Shown: positions 1 through 5,817 of the stretch, one piece after another
Numbering within the stretch: position 1 is the stretch's first letter
Layout of the letters: every line of letters starts with the position of its first letter
DNA from: Pseudomonadota bacterium
GTDB lineage: Bacteria > Pseudomonadota > Alphaproteobacteria > Sphingomonadales > Sphingomonadaceae
Direction of reading: 5' to 3'
Length of the DNA: 10,384 nucleotides
Assembly (NCBI GenBank): GCA_023427285.1
Contig: JAEZBH010000296.1
Location: 1 to 10,384 of the forward strand
Notes under the pieces: model-generated
Seen by the model: only the letters and a program-made list of their open reading frames with translations
The model's database searches: none
What the model was told of the DNA's origin: nothing
Position numbers and translations under genes: made by a program

Positions 1-740
1 CCGGATATGACGCCGCGCTGGCCGGGAGCCCTGAGTTCGCCAAGTGGGTGCAGCAGAACGTCTCTGCCCACAAGGCGGCGGGCTATGCCATCGCCACCAT
101 TTCGCTGAAGCCCATCGGCGGCATTCCGGGCGATGCCTCGGCAGAGCAGCTGGACGCCATTGCAGACCTTGCCGAGCAGTATTCCTTCGGCGAGGTGCGC
201 GTGACCCACGAGCAGAACCTAGTGCTGCCTCACGTGAAAAAGGCGGACCTGTTCGTGCTGTGGCAGAAGCTGGTGGAGCAAGAACTGGCCACGTCCAACG
301 CGGGCCTCTTGTCCGACATCATCGCCTGCCCCGGCCTTGATTACTGCACGCTGGCCAACGCCCGCGCCATTCCGGTGGCGCAGGACATCGCCAAGCGCTT
401 CGCCGACATCGAGCGCCAGCGCGACGTGGGCGAGCTGAAAATCAAGATCTCGGGCTGCATCAACGCCTGCGGCCACCACCATGCCGGTCACATCGGCATT
501 CTGGGCGTGGACAAGCGCGGCGAGGAAAACTTCCAGATCACGCTGGGCGGCTCGGGCGCGGAAGATGCCTCGCTCGGCAAGATCATCGGCCCCGGCTTCG
601 ACTATGACGGCGTCATCAACGCCGTTGAGACCATCATCGAGACCTACCGCTCCATCCGCGAGGACGGCGAGCGGTTCCTCGATACCTATCGCCGGGTTGG
701 CGTTCAGCCGTTCAAGGATGCGGTTTATGGCTCGAATTGA
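1..740 (+). CDS. cysI: Assimilatory sulfite reductase, hemoprotein subunit (nitrite/sulfite reductase family), C-terminal part, 5' truncated
   Basis: Catalyses six-electron reduction of sulfite to sulfide in cytoplasmic sulfate assimilation, using a coupled siroheme and [4Fe-4S] centre. The reading frame enters at base 3 and runs about 245 codons to TGA at 738-740; the N-terminal half or more of the usual ~550-residue protein lies outside the window. The four cluster/siroheme cysteines are visible: C-P-G-L-D-Y-C (codons at 327 and 345) and S-G-C-I-N-A-C-G-H-H-H (codons at 456 and 468), the C-x5-C ... C-x3-C pattern of the family. The fragment also contains the ferredoxin-like repeat found after the first half of these enzymes (G-G-I-P-G-D, T-H-E-Q-N-L). 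Adjacent DUF934 and cysH favour sulfite over nitrite as substrate. The last 14 bases overlap the next gene. Family call is strong; whether the electron donor is ferredoxin or a flavoprotein cannot be seen here. Confidence 0.93.
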   Translation, partial: GYDAALAGSPEFAKWVQQNVSAHKAAGYAIATISLKPIGGIPGDASAEQLDAIADLAEQYSFGEVRVTHEQNLVLPHVKKADLFVLWQKLVEQELATSNAGLLSDIIACPGLDYCTLANARAIPVAQDIAKRFADIERQRDVGELKIKISGCINACGHHHAGHIGILGVDKRGEENFQITLGGSGAEDASLGKIIGPGFDYDGVINAVETIIETYRSIREDGERFLDTYRRVGVQPFKDAVYGSN

Positions 741-1278
741 GATCAAGCGGAAAAGCCTGGAAGAGGCAACCGCAGGCGTTCTTGAGGTTGAGGGCGCTCT
801 TGAAATCCGCCTGCGCGAGGATGAGCCGCGCAACTGGACTTTCGTTGCCGACGATGCCGAGTTGCCCCTTGAGGGCAGCGTGGTGGTCAGCCTGAAGCGC
901 CTTGCCGAAGTAGCGGACGACACCCGCTATGGCAGCGTTGGCGTGCGGCTTCAGGCGGGCGAGGACGTGCGCGAGATTGCGCCGCACCTGCCGCGCATCG
1001 GCATCGTGGAGCTGGAGTTCCCCAAGTTCCGCGACGGGCGCAACTACTCCGCCGCCGCCATCTTGCGCCAGCAGCTGAACTACACCGGCGAAATCCGCGC
1101 CATCGGCGACGTGCTGGCCGACCAGCTGTTCTTCATGATCCGCGTCGGCATCGACTGCCTTGCGCTGCACCCCAGCGTGAAAGAAGAGACCGCCCGCCGC
1201 GCGCTCGACCGCTTCGCGTTTGTTTACCAGCAGTCCAGCGACGATCGCCGTCCGGTCTGGACGCTCAGGAATGGATAA
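727..1278 (+). CDS. DUF934 family protein of the sulfite reductase operon
   Basis: A 183-residue soluble protein of the DUF934 family, which is conserved beside cysI in many proteobacteria. Its biochemical role is not settled, though a helper role for sulfite reductase is usually assumed from this context. The hallmark stretch is present: F-P-K-F-R-D-G-R-N-Y-S at residues 98-108, then G-E-I-R-A-I-G-D-V-L followed by D-Q-L-F-F-M-I-R-V-G-I-D through residue 143. No signal peptide, membrane segment or Fe-S motif is visible. I chose ATG 727 because AAGGA (714-718) lies 8 nt upstream; ATG 718 in the same frame overlaps that Shine-Dalgarno. The gene overlaps the cysI end by 14 nt and the cysH start by 8 nt, so translation is probably coupled through all three. 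Confidence 0.9.
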   Translation: MARIEIKRKSLEEATAGVLEVEGALEIRLREDEPRNWTFVADDAELPLEGSVVVSLKRLAEVADDTRYGSVGVRLQAGEDVREIAPHLPRIGIVELEFPKFRDGRNYSAAAILRQQLNYTGEIRAIGDVLADQLFFMIRVGIDCLALHPSVKEETARRALDRFAFVYQQSSDDRRPVWTLRNG

Positions 1279-2101
1279 TCCGGCCATGACCGCGTTCACC
1301 GATTTCGCATCGCCGGAGCCGGAGCCGGAAGACGGGCAGGACGCCGCCGCCCAGGCCCGTCTTTCTCTGGCCCGCCTCCCTGAGCCCCGCTTTACGCAGG
1401 CCGATGCCGACGCGCTGAACCAGCGCTTCGCCAAGGTGCCCGCCGCGCAGATGCTGCGCGAGGTGCTGACGGACATTCTGCCGGGTCAGGTTTCCATGGT
1501 GTCGTCCTTCGGCACGGAAAGCTCCGTGCTCTTGCATCTGGCGGCGCAGGCGGACCCGAGCGTGCCCGTCATCTTCATCGACACGCTGCGCCTGTTCCCC
1601 GAGACGACGCGCTACCGCGACCAGCTCGCCAAACTGCTGGGCCTGACCAACGTGCAGACCTTCGAGCCGCTGCCCGAAAAGCTGGCCGAGGCAGACCCCA
1701 AGTATCTGCTGTGGTCTTACAACCCTGACGCCTGCTGCGCCGTGCGGAAGGTCGAGCCGCTGGACCGCGCGCTGACCGGCGTTGGCGCATGGATTTCAGG
1801 CCGCAAGGGCTTTCAGGCCAAGACGCGCACGAACATCCCCCTGTTCGAGATCGACGACGGCCGCCTCAAGATCAACCCGCTGGCGCGCTGGACCCGCGAG
1901 GATCTGGTGGCCTACATGGAGCAGTACGAACTGCCCCACCACCCGCTTGAGGCAGACGGCTACCTGTCCATCGGCTGCATGCCCTGCACCTCGCCGGTCA
2001 AGCCGGGCGAAGACCCGCGTGCGGGCCGCTGGCGCGGCTGGGACAAAACCGAATGCGGCATCCACAAGCCCGTCGCACCGGGCGACGAACCCGTGTTCTG
2101 A
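1271..2101 (+). CDS. cysH: Phosphoadenylyl-/adenylyl-sulfate reductase (thioredoxin-dependent, [4Fe-4S] type)
   Basis: Reduces activated sulfate (APS or PAPS) to sulfite with thioredoxin in the cytoplasm; the product feeds CysI encoded just upstream. The protein is 276 residues from ATG 1271. It shows the adenylyl-binding loop S-S-F-G-T-E-S-S (78-85), a D-T-L-R-L-F-P-E-T segment (104-112), the vicinal pair C155-C156 and C236-M-P-C239, which together form the CC-x80-CxxC [4Fe-4S] signature, and the catalytic E-C-G-I-H with C262. The cluster cysteines put it in the APS-reductase-like subgroup; E. coli-type PAPS reductases lack them. Residues 1-50 are an acidic, proline/alanine-rich extension, so the start is uncertain: ATG 1271 has AGGA touching it and ATG 1286 has the same AGGA 15 nt away. 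Starting at 1271 overlaps the DUF934 stop, which suggests coupling by termination-reinitiation. Confidence 0.93.
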   Translation: MDNPAMTAFTDFASPEPEPEDGQDAAAQARLSLARLPEPRFTQADADALNQRFAKVPAAQMLREVLTDILPGQVSMVSSFGTESSVLLHLAAQADPSVPVIFIDTLRLFPETTRYRDQLAKLLGLTNVQTFEPLPEKLAEADPKYLLWSYNPDACCAVRKVEPLDRALTGVGAWISGRKGFQAKTRTNIPLFEIDDGRLKINPLARWTREDLVAYMEQYELPHHPLEADGYLSIGCMPCTSPVKPGEDPRAGRWRGWDKTECGIHKPVAPGDEPVF

Positions 2102-2114
2102 AGCAAGATTCTGC

Positions 2115-2136
2115 AGGGCGGGGGAATCCCCGCCTT
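2115..2136 (+). terminator. GC-rich hairpin after cysH, possible operon terminator
   Basis: GGCGGGG (2117-2123) pairs perfectly with CCCCGCC (2128-2134) around a GAAT loop. A G-U and an A-T pair (2115-2116 with 2135-2136) can extend it to 9 bp. It begins 14 nt after the cysH stop. There is no U-run behind it (TTCCAG follows), so it may act as a weak or Rho-assisted terminator or protect the mRNA 3' end. Confidence 0.45.
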
Positions 2137-2241
2137 CCAGATGCCTCGCAGTCGCCCGCAAAGCCACCTTACAGCGCCAAAACGAACCCTTCGGCTATGC
2201 CGGTGGCCTGTATAGGAAAAAACCTCTGTAAATAGTATTTA

Positions 2242-2255
2242 AACGCCATGGCGTT
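2242..2255. other. Perfect 14-bp palindrome in the convergent cysH / GGDEF spacer
   Basis: AACGCCATGGCGTT reads the same on both strands and sits in an AT-rich pocket (AAATAGTATTTA on the left, TGATTTCTAGAG on the right) of the 190-bp spacer between cysH and the reverse-strand GGDEF gene. It has no loop, so it is a poor RNA hairpin. It could be a dimer-protein binding site or a remnant. I see no gene or RNA in the remainder of this spacer. Confidence 0.4.
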
Positions 2256-2291
2256 GATTTCTAGAGTTCGGGGAATTCCGAGCGCTCCCGC

Positions 2292-4247
2292 TCAACTCCA
2301 CAATTCGTCCACGCGCCGCGCCGCGGCTGCCAGCTGCGCACTCTCGGCCTGATCGCCCTCGGGTTCGGCGTTGTCGTCCCCCTCATGCATGCAGGTGCGG
2401 TTCCGGCCCTGCGCCTTGGCGCGGTAAAGGGCCGTGTCCGCCCGGTCCAGCAAAACCCGGAAGCCGTCAGAAGGCAGGCGGCCCGCCGCCAGACCCGCGC
2501 TGAACGTGGCCCGCAGGCCGGGGGCGAACGGCAGCGCCCACGTTGAAAGCGCCGCGCGAATGCGCTCGATCACCTCAAACGCCTCCTCGGCTGACGTGTT
2601 GGGGAGCACGACAAGAAACTCCTCGCCGCCCCACCGGCCAAAAACGTCGCCCGGGCGGGCATTGGCCTGCAAGACTTCGGCGAACCCGGTCAGAACCTCA
2701 TCGCCCGCCGCATGGCCCCAGGTGTCGTTGATCTGCTTGAAGTGATCCAGAGCGATAATGACGACCGCGGGCGGCGTCCGGGTCGCCATGGCATCCATAA
2801 ACACCGACTTGGCCAGCTCGACGGTGCGGCGGCGGTTGTTGAGGCCGGTCAGCGCATCCTTGCGCGCCACGTCCTGAAGCGCACGCTGGTGGCGACGACT
2901 GATGATGATGCCCGCCAGAAGTCCGCCGATCAGCAGAGCGGCCACCACAAGCATCAGCATCAACTGCTGGGCCTGCTGGCGCTGGCGATCCTGCGAGGCT
3001 TTCAGCTCTTTCCTGAGGTCCTGATTCTTCTCGATCTGACGCAGAATTTCCACCTGCGCCCGCTGGGCCGCCATTTGGCGGGTGCGCTCCACCTCGTTGC
3101 GACGGGTGAACTGGCGCATATATTCCGCCAGATCGGCATAGGCCTGCGCATAATTGCCCAGCTTCTCGTGAGCATGGGCGCGATAGTGGTAGGCCTGCAT
3201 GCTGCTGATGGCGGTTGACTGAATCGCAGGAGAGCGGAACACCGCATCCAGCAGGGCAAGCGCACGCGCGGGCCGGTTTTCCTTCAGCGCAATCTCGGCC
3301 AGCTGGATTTGCGCTTCGGCCTGCGCATCCTCCTTGTGCGCGGCGAAAACCTTCTCGGCCCCCTCGCACCGGGCGGCGGCCTCGCGCAGCTGCCCAAGGT
3401 CGGTCAGCCCCATGCACCATTCAAGATCGATGTAGGCATCGCCCACCGTATCGCCGAAGGGCGCGCTGAGCTCGCGGGACAGGGCGTAATGCTTCACCGC
3501 CTCGGCGGGACGTCCTGCCAGACGATGATAGCGGGCGGCAAAATAATGATCGGTGCTGAGGCCGTGCGTGTGGCGATGCTGCGTGTCCCAGTCGATCTGC
3601 ACCTGCAACAGCGCCAGCGCCTGATCGAAGTCGCCCGCGTAGCGCATGAACTGGGCCAGCGCCATGGCCGCATGAACCCGCTGGCGCTCCCGATTTGGCT
3701 CGTGGGCCGCAAGATAGGCTTCCTGAAAATGGCTGACGGCTTCCTCAACCCGGTCCACCTGCAACAAGGTGTCGCCCAGCACGACCTGAAGGCAGATGTT
3801 CTCCGGCGTGCCCTCTGCATGGTTCAGCCGGGCCGCCTCAAACCGGGGAATGGCCGAGCGTATGGACTCGATGCGGAAATCGGCCTTGCCGTTGTATATC
3901 AGCAGCTGAACATGGGCCGGATCCTTGGGGTTCGGCACCAGCGCCAGACCGGCGGCGGACTCCTCTTGCGTCTCGCGCCCCAGCGACAACGCCCAGTAAG
4001 CAGAGGCCCGAACCGCGTGCAGCCACGCCTTCTGCTGCGCCGTCAAGGTCTTGTCCGTATCCAGCTTCTGCCGCGAGAGCCGCAGCGCCTCCTGAGGGTC
4101 CGCGCCGACCTGACGCGACAGCGCCTTGATATCCGCATACGGCGGCTCAAGGCAAAGCGTGCCCGCTTCCGCCGTCTGCACGCCAAAACCGGTTGCGGCC
4201 AGAAGGGCAGCGCCAATCCATCGGCGAGGCTGTCGGAGAAAGATCAT
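2292..4247 (-). CDS. Membrane GGDEF-domain protein with periplasmic TPR sensor region (probable or degenerate diguanylate cyclase)
   Basis: A 651-residue inner-membrane protein. Residues 1-28 form a signal peptide (R-Q-P-R-R, hydrophobic core, A-E-A cleavage site near 28). Residues ~35-385 are helical TPR-like repeats that should lie in the periplasm, and ~385-427 is a charged coiled coil. A transmembrane span covers ~429-450, and the cytoplasmic GGDEF domain covers ~462-618. The active-site loop is G-G-E-E-F (540-544) and the product-inhibition site R-P-G-D (531-534) has the correct five-residue spacing. N507 and D516, matching guanine-binding residues of PleD, are retained, but the first Asp of the usual D-x-D-x-F-K is Ala499. 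Cyclic-di-GMP synthesis is the family role; activity here is doubtful. The final ~30 residues are acidic, low-complexity tail. I chose ATG 4247 because the signal peptide starts there; a TTG 87 nt upstream extends the frame with unlikely sequence. No good Shine-Dalgarno is visible. Confidence 0.88.
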   Translation of the reverse strand: MIFLRQPRRWIGAALLAATGFGVQTAEAGTLCLEPPYADIKALSRQVGADPQEALRLSRQKLDTDKTLTAQQKAWLHAVRASAYWALSLGRETQEESAAGLALVPNPKDPAHVQLLIYNGKADFRIESIRSAIPRFEAARLNHAEGTPENICLQVVLGDTLLQVDRVEEAVSHFQEAYLAAHEPNRERQRVHAAMALAQFMRYAGDFDQALALLQVQIDWDTQHRHTHGLSTDHYFAARYHRLAGRPAEAVKHYALSRELSAPFGDTVGDAYIDLEWCMGLTDLGQLREAAARCEGAEKVFAAHKEDAQAEAQIQLAEIALKENRPARALALLDAVFRSPAIQSTAISSMQAYHYRAHAHEKLGNYAQAYADLAEYMRQFTRRNEVERTRQMAAQRAQVEILRQIEKNQDLRKELKASQDRQRQQAQQLMLMLVVAALLIGGLLAGIIISRRHQRALQDVARKDALTGLNNRRRTVELAKSVFMDAMATRTPPAVVIIALDHFKQINDTWGHAAGDEVLTGFAEVLQANARPGDVFGRWGGEEFLVVLPNTSAEEAFEVIERIRAALSTWALPFAPGLRATFSAGLAAGRLPSDGFRVLLDRADTALYRAKAQGRNRTCMHEGDDNAEPEGDQAESAQLAAAARRVDELWS

Positions 4248-4349
4248 GACGCAAACCGTGGCGTGAGGGCCGTACAACGAACTGGAAACATGAGCGCAAC
4301 AATACTGCAAGTTGCTATTATTAGCGCAAGGCAATTAAGATCTAGTTAC

Positions 4350-4369
4350 GCCATAGTAGCGACTATGGC
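4350..4369. promoter_or_regulatory. Perfect 8-4-8 inverted repeat, candidate operator between divergent GGDEF gene and cysG
   Basis: GCCATAGT-AGCG-ACTATGGC has two exact 8-bp arms around a 4-bp centre. It lies in the 202-bp divergent region, about 81 bp before the cysG start and 103 bp before the GGDEF gene start, where a dimeric regulator could serve either promoter. No regulator gene is visible in the window, so the protein that binds it, if any, is unknown. As RNA from the + strand it would also form a short hairpin. Confidence 0.45.
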
Positions 4370-4436
4370 ACCGATGCCCATGCGGCATAGCTGCACCGTT
4401 CGCATCGTGAAGGGTGCGCCCTGCCTGCACCTTGGC

Positions 4437-4442
4437 TATACT
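4437..4442 (+). promoter_or_regulatory. Candidate -10 element for cysG (leaderless transcript)
   Basis: TATACT matches the sigma-70 -10 consensus at five of six positions and ends 7 nt before the cysG ATG at 4450. Initiation at the usual distance would fall on or beside the start codon. This fits the lack of any Shine-Dalgarno there. No convincing -35 is present at 16-18 bp spacing (GTGCGC at 17 bp), so the element is a candidate only. Confidence 0.35.
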
Positions 4443-4449
4443 GAATGCC

Positions 4450-5271
4450 ATGCGGATCCTACCCCTCAGTTTTGACATCAAGGGCAAGCCGGTCATCGTG
4501 GTGGGTGATGGCGAAATGGCCGAGGCCAAGGCCCGGCTGATCCTGTCCGCCAGCGGCGAGGCGCTGCGGCTGGACCCTGACGCCGCGCCTGATGCCCTCT
4601 GCCTGCCGCCCGCCCGCCTTGCCTTCATAGCCGTGGCGGAACCGGCTCTTGCCGAGCGCTGGGCAAGCGCGCTGAAAGCCCGGGGCCTTGCCGTCAACGT
4701 GGTGGACCGGCCAGACCTGTGCGATTTTCAGGTGCCTGCCATTGTGGACCGGGGCACGGTCAGCATTGCCATTGCCACCGGAGGCCGTTCAGCCTCGCTC
4801 GCCAAGGCCTTGCGGGAGCGGCTGGAGGCGTGGCTGCCGCCAACGCTCGGCCAGCTTGCCGACAGCATCGCCCGCCGCCGCCCGGATGTTTCCCGCCACG
4901 CCACCACGGTTGAAGCCCGCCGCGCCTTCTGGGACCGGCTGCTCGCCCCCGGCGGCGCGCTCGACCCGTTTGCCGCCACAGCGGACCCCGATGCCGTGAT
5001 TGACGCAGAACTGGAGGGGAAGACCCGTCCCGCACAGGAAATCCTGACGCTCGACCTTGCGAGCCCGGACCCCGAAGACCTGAGCCTGCGCCAGCTTCGG
5101 CTGCTTCAGCGGGCGGATGTCATTCTGTATGACCCGGATGTGCCGCCCGCCCTGCTTGCCCCTCTACTCGATAAAGCGCGGCGCGATGCCGCCCGCCTGC
5201 CGCTGGCCGAAGGCGCAGACATACCCACCGGCTTATCGGGCGTGGTGCTGCGGATCAGTCTGGCGTCTTGA
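4450..5271 (+). CDS. cysG: Precorrin-2 dehydrogenase / sirohydrochlorin ferrochelatase (CysG N-terminal type) with a truncated methyltransferase remnant
   Basis: Oxidises precorrin-2 with NAD+ and inserts Fe2+ to give siroheme, the cofactor of the CysI encoded upstream; cytoplasmic. The 273-residue protein begins like typical CysG/Met8p proteins (P-L-S-F-D-I-K-G-K-P), followed by the nucleotide-binding loop V-V-G-D-G-E-M-A (17-24). It continues with N-V-V-D (83-86, the conserved aspartate shared with CysG enzymes), L-C-D-F-Q-V-P-A-I-V-D-R, the conserved I-A-T-G-G-R-S-A-S-L-A turn (108-118) and a helical dimerisation part to ~185. From ~196 the sequence resembles the first part of the uroporphyrinogen-III methyltransferase domain (L-S-L-R-Q-L-R-L-L-Q-R-A-D-V-I-L-Y-D), but the glycine-rich SAM loop is replaced (D-L-A-S-P-D-P) and the domain stops after ~75 residues. 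A separate SUMT gene must therefore supply precorrin-2. ATG 4450 lacks a Shine-Dalgarno. Confidence 0.9.
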   Translation: MRILPLSFDIKGKPVIVVGDGEMAEAKARLILSASGEALRLDPDAAPDALCLPPARLAFIAVAEPALAERWASALKARGLAVNVVDRPDLCDFQVPAIVDRGTVSIAIATGGRSASLAKALRERLEAWLPPTLGQLADSIARRRPDVSRHATTVEARRAFWDRLLAPGGALDPFAATADPDAVIDAELEGKTRPAQEILTLDLASPDPEDLSLRQLRLLQRADVILYDPDVPPALLAPLLDKARRDAARLPLAEGADIPTGLSGVVLRISLAS

Positions 5272-5334
5272 GATTTTCTAGAGCGGCACACGACCGTCAG
5301 GCCGGGTGCGTCCCGACAAAACGAATGGGGGATC

Positions 5335-5359
5335 ATAAGGGGGTTATAGACCCCCTTAT
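5335..5359. terminator. 9-bp perfect hairpin in convergent spacer, likely bidirectional terminator
   Basis: ATAAGGGGG (5335-5343) pairs with CCCCCTTAT (5351-5359) around a 7-nt TTATAGA loop. It lies 63 nt past the cysG stop and 51 nt past the stop of the reverse-strand 71-aa gene, so it is placed to end both transcripts. The stem bottom is A/T on both strands, but no long U-run follows in either direction. Confidence 0.5.
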
Positions 5360-5374
5360 AACTTTCGCACTCAA

Positions 5375-5410
5375 GCTATAACCAAAGCTATAACCAAACC
5401 TATAGCCCGC
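5375..5410. repeat. Three tandem 12-bp repeats (GCTATAACCAAA)
   Basis: Units at 5375-5386 and 5387-5398 are identical (GCTATAACCAAA). The third at 5399-5410 is a variant (CCTATAGCCCGC) ending at the stop of the reverse-strand 71-aa gene. The core CTATAAC also occurs reversed inside the neighbouring hairpin loop (GTTATAG, 5343-5349) and as TTATAAC at 5356-5362. The stretch is much richer in A/T than the surrounding coding DNA. Function unknown. Confidence 0.7.
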
Positions 5411-5626
5411 CTAAAACCGGGGCCGGATGTTCAGCGGCTCGCCCCGGTAGAGCGTGATGATGTGTGCGCCCAGCACGAACAGGGCAATGAGCCCGATGAG
5501 CTGGATGACGTCGGGCGGCACCAGCGGCACCCGGCCAAGCTGGCGCGGACGGCGGGAGGCGATGTTGGCCCAGAGCGTGATGGCCGCAACCACCACGAAT
5601 GCTCCAATGGTTGTCTGCCAATCCAT
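5411..5626 (-). CDS. Small two-span membrane protein, function unknown
   Basis: A 71-residue protein I cannot assign to a named family. It has two hydrophobic segments, at ~6-22 (I-G-A-F-V-V-V-A-A-I-T-L-W-A-N-I) and ~41-58 (I-Q-L-I-G-L-I-A-L-F-V-L-G-A-H-I-I-T). They are separated by a basic, proline-rich loop (S-R-R-P-R-Q-L-G-R-V-P-L-V-P-P-D). A two-helix hairpin with this loop in the cytoplasm would satisfy the positive-inside rule. ATG 5626 is preceded by a weak purine stretch only. The gene is monocistronic, divergent from the methyltransferase gene, and converges on cysG. The regular hydrophobic/charged layout and isolation from any longer gene on the other strand argue that it is real. 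Small proteins of this layout occur in alphaproteobacteria as conserved hypotheticals, from memory only. Confidence 0.7.
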   Translation of the reverse strand: MDWQTTIGAFVVVAAITLWANIASRRPRQLGRVPLVPPDVIQLIGLIALFVLGAHIITLYRGEPLNIRPRF

Positions 5627-5802
5627 AGCTTGTGCCTGCGCCTCGTTCCGTTACCTTGCTGCCCACACCATACTCGTCTGCCCAGACAGTCGGCATGACG
5701 CATAAGGGCCTGACCATTGCGGGTCCGTTCATTATGGAATGTGGGGAGCAATTGCCGGAAGCGCCAGACCCAAAACGTCACAGCGGTGCAACCGGCCTGA
5801 AT

Positions 5803-5808
5803 GGGAGA
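5803..5808 (+). promoter_or_regulatory. Ribosome binding site of the COG4798-like gene
   Basis: GGGAGA lies 9 nt before ATG 5818 and decides that start against an in-frame extension reaching back to 5632. The 191-bp divergent region 5627-5817 otherwise holds only a weak promoter candidate (CTGACC 5710-5715, 17-bp spacer, TATGGA 5733-5738). Confidence 0.65.
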
Positions 5809-5817
5809 TTGTACTCA

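Noticed and set aside
712..1476. Open - strand frame (254 codons) across the DUF934/cysH junction
   Set aside because: Spans two real genes on the other strand and shows no coherent protein features.
4248..4334. TTG-started N-terminal extension of the GGDEF protein
   Set aside because: The extension is cysteine-rich, unlikely sequence ahead of a good signal peptide and would overlap the divergent promoter region.
3309..4475. Long open + strand frame (388 codons) antisense to the GGDEF gene
   Set aside because: Its translation is rich in R, Q, H and L with no domain, and it mirrors a gene with clear signal peptide, TPR and GGDEF motifs. It is an open shadow frame caused by high GC.
5632..5817. 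In-frame N-terminal extension of the exported methyltransferase
   Set aside because: It would bury the signal peptide 62 residues inside the protein; GGGAGA at 5803-5808 and the signal peptide both point to ATG 5818.
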